Shown here one piece after another: positions 1 through 6,927 of a DNA stretch of 11,443 nucleotides; the first letter of the stretch is position 1, and every line of letters starts with the position of its first letter. The stretch comes from Pseudomonadota bacterium (GTDB taxonomy: Bacteria; Pseudomonadota; Alphaproteobacteria; Caulobacterales; Caulobacteraceae): the NCBI GenBank assembly GCA_023424215.1, contig JAFAEC010000024.1, positions 1 to 11,443 of the forward strand, read 5' to 3'. The position numbers were made by a program, and so were the translations under genes. Under the pieces are notes generated by a model, which did not search any database, was not told the origin of the DNA, and saw nothing but the letters and a program-made list of their open reading frames with translations.

Positions 1-969
1 GGGCGGGGCGGGCGGGCGCGGCGCCGTGGCCGGAGCGGTCGCACGGTCGCCGCCCTGCTGGTCGCGGGCCAGGCCGACCAGTTCGCCGATGCCGGCGATC
101 GAGCCCACCAGAGCCCCCATCTCCGACGGCACGATGACCGTCTTCTGCTGCGGGCTGCGGGCCAGTTCGGCGAAGGCCTCGACGTATTTCTGGGCCACGA
201 AGTAGTTGATGGCGTTGACGTCGCCGCGGGCGATGGCCTCCGACACCATGGCGGTGGCGCGGGCCTCGGCCTCGGCCTCGCGCTCGCGCGCCTCGGCGTC
301 GCGGAAGGCGGCCTCGCGCCGGCCCTCGGCCTCGAGGATGGCGGCCTGCTTGGCCCCTTCGGCGCGCGCGATCGCCGCCTGCTTCTCGCCGTCCGCCTCG
401 GTGATCACCGCCCGCCGCTCGCGCTCGGCCTTCATCTGCCGGGCCATGGCGTTGGTGATGTCGGTCGGCGGGGTCAGGTCCTTGATCTCGATGCGGTTGG
501 CCTTCACGCCCCACGGCTCGGTGGCGGCGTCGATGACGTGCAGCAGCCGGGTGTTGATCGCGTCGCGCTGACTCAGCACCTCGTCCAGCTCCATCGAGCC
601 GACCACGGTGCGCAGGTTGGTCATGCACAGCTGGGCGATGGCGTAGGGCAGGTTGTCGACCCGGTAGGCCGCGCGCGCGGCGTCCATCACCTGGATGAAG
701 ACGATGCCGTCGACCTTCACCATGGCGTTGTCCTTGGTGATGACCTCCTGGGTCGGCACGTCCAGCACCTGCTCCATCATGTTCATCCGCCGGCCGATGC
801 GCTCGACGAAGGGCGTCAGCAGGCTGATGCCCGGCGTGAGGGTGCGGGTGTATTTGCCGAAGCGCTCGACCGTGTACTCGCGCCCTTGCGGCACGATCTT
901 CACCACGCTGAAAAGCAGCACGAAGGCCAGAACGACCAACGCAACCACGAATAGAACCGACATATCCAT
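1..969 (-). CDS. qmcA: SPFH/band-7 membrane protein, QmcA/paraslipin type (3' end cut by window edge)
   Basis: Stomatin-like membrane scaffold protein; this family forms large oligomers at the inner membrane and is linked to membrane-protein quality control. The visible 323 codons run open off the left edge with no stop. Residues 4-23 form a single hydrophobic N-terminal segment, followed by the SPFH core (KIVPQGREYTVERFGKY at 24-40, LTPGISLLTPFVERI at 44-58, VITKDNAMVKVDGIVF at 76-91, the R-T-V-G-S-M-E-L-D stretch at 120-129). Residues ~175-240 are an Ala/Glu/Arg/Lys-rich coiled coil, and the visible end is a low-complexity Pro/Ala tail. ATG at 969 was chosen over the in-frame ATG at 963 because GGAGG (977-981, complement) sits 7 nt upstream of it. 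It lies 70 bp downstream of the Nudix gene on the same strand and could be co-transcribed. An NfeD partner is common next to this family, but none is visible; it could lie beyond the edge. Family call is firm; the exact symbol is less certain. Confidence 0.88.
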   Translation of the reverse strand, partial: MDMSVLFVVALVVLAFVLLFSVVKIVPQGREYTVERFGKYTRTLTPGISLLTPFVERIGRRMNMMEQVLDVPTQEVITKDNAMVKVDGIVFIQVMDAARAAYRVDNLPYAIAQLCMTNLRTVVGSMELDEVLSQRDAINTRLLHVIDAATEPWGVKANRIEIKDLTPPTDITNAMARQMKAERERRAVITEADGEKQAAIARAEGAKQAAILEAEGRREAAFRDAEAREREAEAEARATAMVSEAIARGDVNAINYFVAQKYVEAFAELARSPQQKTVIVPSEMGALVGSIAGIGELVGLARDQQGGDRATAPATAPRPPAPP

Positions 970-1039
970 CAAGGAGCCTCCCAATCCCGCTCAGGTTATC
1001 AGGCCGGGGGGACGCCGCCACAGAAACCGGACCGGCGGT

Positions 1040-1462
1040 TCATGAACTCGCTGTAATCTTCTCCGCAGCCAAGGCGATGATCCGCCGTGTCTCGGCCCAC
1101 GCGACCCGTCGCTGGGCCTCCTCCAGCGGAACGAAGGCGGCGTCGGCCGCGTCGTCGCCCGCGACCGGCTCGCCGGCGATCCACTCCGCGACATAGTCGA
1201 TGAGCACATAGTGGCGGCCGGCCTCGGGGAAGACGCCGTCGACCACGTCCAGCAGCCGGACGATCCGCGCCTCGACCCCGGTCTCCTCGCGCAGCTCCCG
1301 GAGCCCGGCGTCGACCGCGCGCTCCCCGGGTTCGATCCGGCCGCCCGGCAGGCTCCATTCACCCTCCCGCGGCGGCCGGCCGCGGCGGATCAGCAGCACT
1401 TCGTCGCCCCTCAGGCAGACGACGCCGACGCAGGGGACGGGGGCGGGGAGGGGACTCGACAT
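1040..1462 (-). CDS. Nudix hydrolase
   Basis: Small Nudix-fold pyrophosphohydrolase, probably cytosolic and Mg-dependent; substrate unknown (nucleoside diphosphate derivative or oxidised nucleotide are possibilities). With the start used here it is 140 aa. The Nudix box is complete, spanning G41 to V63 (G-x5-E-x7-R-E-L-R-E-E-x-G-V), preceded by a WSLPGG motif and a beta-strand N-terminus (VPCVGVVCLRGDEVLLIRRG). The start is ambiguous: an in-frame ATG at 1498 gives 152 aa, but the extra 12 residues (MDAGEEAGHLPR) look unlike the family. Using 1462 leaves 56 bp rather than 20 bp to the divergent gene. Neither start has a clear Shine-Dalgarno. A GAGTC (GANTC) site overlaps codons 2-3. The TGA stop lies 70 bp before the SPFH gene. 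Confidence 0.85.
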   Translation of the reverse strand: MSSPLPAPVPCVGVVCLRGDEVLLIRRGRPPREGEWSLPGGRIEPGERAVDAGLRELREETGVEARIVRLLDVVDGVFPEAGRHYVLIDYVAEWIAGEPVAGDDAADAAFVPLEEAQRRVAWAETRRIIALAAEKITASS

Positions 1463-1518
1463 CCGCGGAAGGTGGCCCGCCTCTTCCCCCGCGTCCATTC
1501 GTCTGGAACAACCGGCGC

Positions 1519-2925
1519 ATGACCCCGCCCCCCGCCGACGCCCTCGCCGTTCTCAAGGACGCCCTCGGCCCCGGCGGCTGGACCGAGGACCCCGCCGAGA
1601 TCGCCCCGGCGCTGACCGAGTGGCGCGGCCGCTGGAGCGGGGCCACGCCGCTGATGCTGCTGCCCCATTCGACGGAAGAGGTCGCCTGCGCCGTCCGCGT
1701 CTGCGCCGAACGCCGCATTCCCGTCGTCACCCAAGGCGGCGGCACTGGCCTCGTCGGCGGCCAGATCCCGTTCGGCGAGGTTCTGCTGTCGACCCGGCGG
1801 CTGCGCGCCATCCGCGAGGTCAGCCCGCTGGACGACGCCCTGACCGTCGAGGCCGGCGTCACCCTTCTGGAGGCCCAGCAGGCCGCCGCCGCCGCCGACC
1901 GGCGCTTTCCGCTCGGCCTCGCCTCCGAGGGCACGGCCACCATCGGCGGCGCCGTGTCCAGCAACGCCGGCGGCACGGGCGTGGTCCGCTACGGCATGAT
2001 GCGCGACCTCGTGCTGGGGCTGGAGGCGGTCCTGCCGGATGGCCAGGTCTTTCACGGCCTGAAGCGCCTGCGCAAGGACAACACCGGCTACGACCTCAAG
2101 CAGTTGCTCATCGGCGCCGAGGGCACCCTCGGCGTCGTCACCGCCGCCACCCTCAAGCTCCATCCCGTGCTGCGCTCCCGCGCCACCGCTGTGGTCGGGA
2201 TCGATACGCCGCATGCCGCCGTCGAGCTGCTGGCCCGCGCCAAGGCCGAGACCGGCGGCGGGGTCGAGGCCTTCGAGCTGATGAAGCGCATCGGTCTCGA
2301 GCTGGTCCTGCAAAACATCCCCGACACCCGCGAACCGCTGGACTCCACCCCGCCCTGGTGCGTGCTGGTCGAACTCGGCGCCGGCCGGCCCGGCGCGGCC
2401 GAGGCGGCGCTGGAGGCTCTGCTCGCCGACGCTTTCGACCGGGGTCTGGTCACCGACGCCGCCATCGCCCAGAACGACGCCCAGCGCGCCGCCTTCTGGA
2501 AGGTGCGCGAGGAGCAGTCGGCCGGCCAGAAGCCGGAAGGTCCCGGCTGGAAGCACGACGTCTCGGTGCCCGTCTCGCGCATCGCCGACTTCCTCGAGGA
2601 AGCCACCGCCGCCGTGCTGCGCTTCGAGCCCGGCGCCCGGGTCAGCGCCTTCGGCCACGTCGGCGACGGCAACATCCACTACGACGTCATGCGCCCGCCC
2701 GAGACCGACTCCGCCGCCTTCATGGCCCACCAGCCCGAGGGGTCGCGCATCGTCCACGACATCGTCGCGCGCTACGAGGGCTCCATCTCCGCCGAGCACG
2801 GCCTCGGCCGCCTCAAGACCGACGAAGCCCGCCGCTACAAGTCCCCGGCCGAGGTCGCCGCCATGCAGGCCATCCGCGCCGCGCTGGACCCGAACCGGAT
2901 CATGAACCCGGCCGTTCTGTTCTGA
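1519..2925 (+). CDS. FAD-binding D-2-hydroxyacid dehydrogenase (D-2-hydroxyglutarate dehydrogenase-like)
   Basis: Flavoprotein of the VAO/PCMH family that oxidises a D-2-hydroxyacid (D-2-hydroxyglutarate or D-lactate are the likely substrates) to the 2-oxoacid and passes electrons to an acceptor. The length of 468 aa is normal. The N-terminal half is the FAD_binding_4 domain, with GGGTGLVGG near residue 75 and ATIGGAVSSNAGGTG near 140. The C-terminal half is the FAD-oxidase_C domain. Likely metal and substrate residues are H380 and H387 (GHVGDGNIH) and E426-H427 (AEHGLGRLK), with R330 and K345 spaced 15 apart, as I recall for the substrate-binding Arg/Lys of human D2HGDH. A Ser sits at the intervening position. 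No clear Shine-Dalgarno precedes the ATG; a -10-like TCTGGAAC at 1502-1509 ends 9 nt before it, so a leaderless transcript is possible. Substrate is inferred and glycolate oxidase subunit-like relatives remain possible. Confidence 0.9.
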   Translation: MTPPPADALAVLKDALGPGGWTEDPAEIAPALTEWRGRWSGATPLMLLPHSTEEVACAVRVCAERRIPVVTQGGGTGLVGGQIPFGEVLLSTRRLRAIREVSPLDDALTVEAGVTLLEAQQAAAAADRRFPLGLASEGTATIGGAVSSNAGGTGVVRYGMMRDLVLGLEAVLPDGQVFHGLKRLRKDNTGYDLKQLLIGAEGTLGVVTAATLKLHPVLRSRATAVVGIDTPHAAVELLARAKAETGGGVEAFELMKRIGLELVLQNIPDTREPLDSTPPWCVLVELGAGRPGAAEAALEALLADAFDRGLVTDAAIAQNDAQRAAFWKVREEQSAGQKPEGPGWKHDVSVPVSRIADFLEEATAAVLRFEPGARVSAFGHVGDGNIHYDVMRPPETDSAAFMAHQPEGSRIVHDIVARYEGSISAEHGLGRLKTDEARRYKSPAEVAAMQAIRAALDPNRIMNPAVLF

Positions 2926-2995
2926 GGCCCGGCTTGCCCCTGCGGCAGGCCCGGCCTATCGCTGCGCCCTTCGATTCACGGTTCCGGAGCCCCTC

Positions 2996-3940
2996 ATGAC
3001 CCTCGCCCTTCTCTTCCCCGGCCAGGGCAGCCAGTCGGTCGGCATGGGCGCGGCGCTGGCCGACGCCTTCGCCAGCGCTCGCGATGTCTTCGCCGAGGTC
3101 GACGAGGCGCTGGGTCAGAAGCTGTCGCAGCTGATGCGCGAGGGGCCCGAGGACCAGCTGACCCTGACCGAGAACGCCCAGCCGGCCCTGATGGCCGTCT
3201 CGGTCGCCGCCGCCCGCGCCCTGAGGGCAGAGTTCGGCGTCGGGGTCGACCGCGCCGCCTTCGTCGCCGGCCACTCGCTCGGCGAGTATTCGGCCCTGTG
3301 CGCCGCCGGGGCGATCAGCCTCACCGACACCGCCCGGCTGCTGAAGCTGCGCGGCCAGGCCATGCAACGCGCCGTGCCGGTGGGTAAGGGCGCCATGGCC
3401 TCTCTGATCGGCCCGAAGAGCGATCTCGCCCTCGCCGAGGAAGCCGCCCGCGCCGGCTCGGAAGTCGGCGTCTGCGTCGTGGCCAACGACAACAACGCCG
3501 GCAACGTCGTCATCTCCGGCGACAAGGCCGCCGTCGACCGCGCCATCGAGAAGGCCAAGGAGCTCGGCGCCCGCGCCATCCCGCTGAACGTCTCGGCCCC
3601 CTTCCACTGCCCGCTGATGCAGCCCGCCGCCGACGAGATGGCCGCCGCCCTCGCCGACGCCCGCATCTCGGCTCCGGTCGTCCCCGTCGTCGCCAACGTC
3701 ACCGCCCGCCCGGAGAGCGATCCGGAGGCCATCCGCCGCCTGCTGGTCGAGCAAGTCACCGGCCGCGTGCGCTGGCGCGAGTCGATGGAATGGATGGCCG
3801 GCGACGGCGGCGTCACCCGCTTCGCCGAGATCGGCTCGGGCAAGGTCCTCACCGGGATGGCCAAACGCATCGCCCCCGACGCCGAGAGCCAGTCGCTGAA
3901 CACGCCCGAAGAGCTGGAAGCCTTCGCCAAGTCGCTCTGA
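2996..3940 (+). CDS. fabD: Malonyl-CoA:ACP transacylase
   Basis: Transfers the malonyl group from CoA to acyl carrier protein, supplying extender units for type II fatty acid synthesis in the cytosol. The length (314 aa) is typical. The N-terminus carries the hallmark FPGQGSQ. The nucleophile S94 lies in GHSLGEYS, R119 in LRGQAM is exactly 25 residues later as in E. coli FabD, and H204 in APFHCPLM completes the Ser-His pair. GKVLTGM lies near the C-terminus. GGAG at 2986-2989 stands 6 nt before the ATG. The 70-bp gap upstream has a weak sigma-73-like pair, TTGCCCC (2934-2940) and CCTATCGC (2955-2962) with a 14-nt spacer, plus a GATTC (GANTC) site at 2973-2977. fabG follows after 18 bp, so the two are very likely co-transcribed. 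Confidence 0.97.
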   Translation: MTLALLFPGQGSQSVGMGAALADAFASARDVFAEVDEALGQKLSQLMREGPEDQLTLTENAQPALMAVSVAAARALRAEFGVGVDRAAFVAGHSLGEYSALCAAGAISLTDTARLLKLRGQAMQRAVPVGKGAMASLIGPKSDLALAEEAARAGSEVGVCVVANDNNAGNVVISGDKAAVDRAIEKAKELGARAIPLNVSAPFHCPLMQPAADEMAAALADARISAPVVPVVANVTARPESDPEAIRRLLVEQVTGRVRWRESMEWMAGDGGVTRFAEIGSGKVLTGMAKRIAPDAESQSLNTPEELEAFAKSL

Positions 3941-3958
3941 TCACGAGGAAAAAAGAAG

Positions 3959-4699
3959 ATGTTCAATCTCACCGGCAAGACCGCCCTCGTCACCGGTGCC
4001 ACCGGCGGCATTGGCGGCGCCATCGCCCGCTCCCTGCACGCCCAGGGCGCGACCGTCGTCCTCTCCGGCACCCGTGAGGCGGTGCTGCAGGACCTCGCGA
4101 AGGAGCTGGGTGAGCGCGCCTTCGCCGCCGCCGCCAATCTGTCGGACGCGGACTCCGTCGACGGCCTCGTCGCCCGCGCCGAAGAAGCCGCTGGCGCCCC
4201 GCTGGACATCCTCGTCGCCAACGCCGGCATCACGAAGGACGGCCTGCTGATGCGCATGAAGGACGAGGACTTCGCCGACGTCCTGCGCATCAACCTGGAA
4301 TCCTATTTCCGCCTGTCGCGCGCCGCCGTGAAGGGGATGATGAAGCGCCGCGCCGGCCGCATCATCGGCGTCACCTCGGTGGTCGGGGTCACCGGCAATC
4401 CGGGCCAGACCAACTACGCCGCCTCCAAGGCCGGCATGATCGGCTTCTCCAAGTCGCTGGCCCAGGAGGTCGGCAGCCGCGGCATCACGGTGAACTGCAT
4501 CGCCCCGGGCTTCATCGCGTCGCCGATGACCGACGTGCTCAACGACCAGCAGCGCGAGGCCATCCTGTCGAAGATCCCCGCCGGCCGCCTCGGCCAGGGC
4601 GACGAGATCGCCGCCGCCGCCGTCTACCTGTCTTCGGACGAGGCCGCCTACGTCACCGGCCAGACCCTGCACGTCAACGGCGGCATGGCGATGATCTGA
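3959..4699 (+). CDS. fabG: 3-oxoacyl-ACP reductase
   Basis: NADPH-dependent reductase that converts 3-oxoacyl-ACP to 3-hydroxyacyl-ACP in fatty acid elongation. It is a classical short-chain dehydrogenase of 246 aa, the usual FabG length. The nucleotide-binding TGATGGIG begins at residue 12, NAG is at 88-90, and the catalytic tetrad is N112, S140, Y153 and K157 (YAASK). APGFIASPMTDVL near residue 181 and the C-terminal VTGQTLHVNGGMAMI are also FabG-like. Shine-Dalgarno GAGGA (3945-3949) precedes the ATG by 9 nt, just after the fabD stop. Position next to fabD supports FabG over another SDR. No acpP follows: a repeat island begins about 25 bp after the stop and the next gene is on the other strand. 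Confidence 0.96.
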   Translation: MFNLTGKTALVTGATGGIGGAIARSLHAQGATVVLSGTREAVLQDLAKELGERAFAAAANLSDADSVDGLVARAEEAAGAPLDILVANAGITKDGLLMRMKDEDFADVLRINLESYFRLSRAAVKGMMKRRAGRIIGVTSVVGVTGNPGQTNYAASKAGMIGFSKSLAQEVGSRGITVNCIAPGFIASPMTDVLNDQQREAILSKIPAGRLGQGDEIAAAAVYLSSDEAAYVTGQTLHVNGGMAMI

Positions 4700-4725
4700 G
4701 GCGAACGGCCGGGGCGAGCGCGCTT

Positions 4726-4861
4726 TCACCTCCCCGTCGCAGACGGGGAGGGGGACCGCCCGAAGGGCGGTGGAGGGGGCGGCGCAGGCGGTTCCTGCGG
4801 GCCGTCACATAGTCCGGCTCCGCCCCACCTGACCCATTCGCCTCCGCTCATGGGGAGGTGA
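4726..4861. repeat. Composite palindromic repeat, unit 1 (A1 + B1)
   Basis: 136-bp unit bounded by 10-bp inverted ends, TCACCTCCCC (4726-4735) and GGGGAGGTGA (4852-4861). Part A1 holds two perfect hairpins: CTCCCCGTC/GACGGGGAG (4730-4738, 4742-4750, loop GCA) and ACCGCCC/GGGCGGT (4755-4761, 4765-4771, loop GAA). Hairpin 2 is bracketed by two copies of GGAGGGGG (4747-4754, 4772-4779). Part B1 (4832-4864) ends in ATGGGGAGGTG, whose left arm CACCTGACCCAT is imperfect. It begins ~25 bp after the fabG stop and could slow transcription from fabDG. I see no gene between 4700 and the DUF559 stop at 4876. This style of hairpin repeat is widely dispersed in alphaproteobacterial genomes. Confidence 0.85.
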
Positions 4862-4875
4862 GCGCCAACGCCGCT

Positions 4876-5295
4876 TCATCTCCCCGTCGCAGACGGGGAG
4901 GGGGACCGCCCGAAGGGCGGTGGAGGGGGCGGCGCAGACGCCTGAAGCCGTTCCCGCACCACCCCGACGATAAAGGCCAGGACACCGTCCAGTTCGTCGC
5001 GCACGTCGACCTGCGCCACCCGGATCACGCGCACGCCCCGCGCCGCCAGCCACATGGTCCGGCGTCGATCCCGCGCGAGGCGCTCCGGGTCCTCATGGCA
5101 GCGGCCGTCGATCTCCACCGCGAGACGCGCGGCCGGACAATAGAAATCGAGGATGTAGGGCCCGATCGGATGCTGCCGGCGGAACTTGTGGCCATGCAGC
5201 CGTTTGCCCCGCACCCGGTTCCAGAGACGAGCTTCGGGAGGCGACATCGGCCTCCGCAGGCTCTTGGCTTGAGCATAGGTGCCACGCTCTTCCAT
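4876..5295 (-). CDS. DUF559 endonuclease-domain protein (Vsr/PD-(D/E)XK-like) with repeat-encoded C-terminus
   Basis: 139-aa protein of the DUF559 family, which has the very-short-patch-repair/PD-(D/E)XK nuclease fold; its biological role is unknown. Family landmarks are LRRPMSPPEARLW (13-25, with E21), KFRRQHPIGPYILDFYC (37-53, with D50) and LAVEIDGRCHE (58-68, with E61, D63 and H67). D50, E61 and H67 are the likely catalytic cluster. RRTMWLAARGVRVIRV (78-93) matches the conserved C-terminal part of the domain. After residue ~120 the protein is a Pro/Ser-rich tail encoded by the A2 repeat, including the TGA stop. There is no Shine-Dalgarno; a good sigma-73-like promoter ends 8 nt before the ATG, suggesting a leaderless mRNA. 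It is flanked on both sides by related palindromic units and sits alone between fabG and the aminotransferase, which reads as an insertion into a housekeeping region. Confidence 0.85.
   Translation of the reverse strand: MEERGTYAQAKSLRRPMSPPEARLWNRVRGKRLHGHKFRRQHPIGPYILDFYCPAARLAVEIDGRCHEDPERLARDRRRTMWLAARGVRVIRVAQVDVRDELDGVLAFIVGVVRERLQASAPPPPPPFGRSPSPSATGR
4877..4937. repeat. Half unit A2 of the palindromic repeat, inside the DUF559 gene
   Basis: Positions 4880-4937 are identical over 58 nt to 4730-4787 (A1), at an offset of exactly 150 bp. The copy carries the same two hairpins (4880-4888/4892-4900 and 4905-4911/4915-4921). It has no B part after it: its inner end continues directly into DUF559 coding sequence. 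Read on the minus strand it encodes the Pro-rich tail and the stop codon of the nuclease. Confidence 0.9.
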
Positions 5296-5303
5296 GGCGA
5301 AAG

Positions 5304-5330
5304 GATAACGCGGGTATGGAATCGCGGCAA
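5304..5330 (-). promoter_or_regulatory. Putative sigma-73 promoter of the DUF559 gene (leaderless)
   Basis: On the minus strand, TTGCCGC (5330-5324) matches the Caulobacter -35 consensus TTGACGS at 6 of 7 bases. GCGTTATC (5311-5304) matches the -10 GCTANAWC at 6 of 8, with a 12-nt spacer inside the usual 10-14. The -10 ends 8 nt before the ATG, so the transcript would start at or near it. A GATTC (GANTC methylation) site at 5319-5323 lies within the spacer. Prediction by eye only. Confidence 0.4.
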
Positions 5331-5364
5331 GAACAAAACGCGAACCTGAAACCGAAGCCGCCGA

Positions 5365-5507
5365 CGCTCACCTCCCCGCCGCAGACGGGGAGGGGCGGCG
5401 CGAACGGTGGCCGCGGGCCGCCACAACCGCCGGCGCCGCCCCCGCCTGATCGTCGCTGCGCGCCGATCGGTCCTCCCCATTCCCCTTCGCTCATGGGGAG
5501 GTGAGCG
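5365..5507. repeat. Composite palindromic repeat, unit 2 (A3 + B2), 13-bp terminal inverted repeats
   Basis: 143-bp MITE-like unit with perfect 13-bp inverted ends, CGCTCACCTCCCC (5365-5377) and GGGGAGGTGAGCG (5495-5507). The A3 part keeps hairpin 1 with one C-A mismatch (5372-5380/5384-5392) but lacks hairpin 2, as if collapsed between the flanking GGAGGGGG repeats seen in unit 1. The B2 part has a perfect 9-bp hairpin, CCTCCCCAT/ATGGGGAGG (5472-5480, 5493-5501, 12-nt loop). B2 matches B1 at about 30 of 33 positions (5475-5507 vs 4832-4864). It starts 35 bp beyond the DUF559 promoter and ends 8 bp before the aminotransferase stop, so the B2 hairpin may also act in 3'-end formation for that gene. 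The 5296-5514 interval contains no gene. Confidence 0.85.
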
Positions 5508-5514
5508 AAGCCGC

Positions 5515-6720
<1,206 letters not shown>

Positions 6721-6848
6721 GGCGACTCCGGCGGAACGGCGGGCGATCCTTACGCAGTCGCGAACGGCCGGGCAAATCGCGCCGCGCGGGGCCGCTCCCC
6801 GGCGGGCCGGCGCGCTCCGGGCAATCCCCTAGTGGAAAGACCCGAATA

Positions 6849-6875
6849 TTGCGGCGGCGGGCAGTTCCCTAGAAC
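6849..6875 (+). promoter_or_regulatory. Putative sigma-73 promoter and operator-like palindrome upstream of the alternative oxidase
   Basis: In the 207-bp divergent region 6721-6927, TTGCGGC (6849-6855) and CCTAGAAC (6868-6875, 7 of 8 to GCTANAWC) are separated by 12 nt. This fits Caulobacter-type housekeeping promoters and would give a leader of roughly 45 nt. The -10 overlaps an inverted repeat GTTC-N4-GAAC (6864-6875). CCCTAG occurs there (6867-6872) and again 40 bp upstream (6827-6832). No FNR-like or NsrR-like site is apparent. Prediction by eye. Confidence 0.4.
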
Positions 6876-6927
6876 CCGCTCATCCCCGACGCCGCTCCCC
6901 CGGCCGGGACCAGTAGGAGATCGCCCC

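Noticed and set aside
1411..2799. 462-codon minus-strand open frame opposite the FAD oxidase
   Set aside because: Gly/Asp/Ala/His-rich low-complexity translation typical of an antisense shadow in ~70% GC DNA; the plus strand has clear family motifs.
2934..2962. fabD promoter candidate TTGCCCC-N14-CCTATCGC
   Set aside because: Matches only 5 of 7 and 5 of 8 to the sigma-73 boxes, too weak to list as a separate feature; mentioned in the fabD entry.
1620..2999. 459-codon plus-strand open frame overlapping the FAD oxidase and its 3' gap
   Set aside because: Arg/Pro-rich alternative-frame translation without any recognisable domain.
4805..5053. Small minus-strand frame overlapping repeats and the end of the DUF559 gene
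   Set aside because: Alternative frame of the nuclease and repeat sequence, Arg/Gly-rich, no initiation signal.
4726..5507. Possible CRISPR array
   Set aside because: Only three repeat copies, unevenly spaced, with internal hairpins and a gene between them; no regular spacers and no cas genes.
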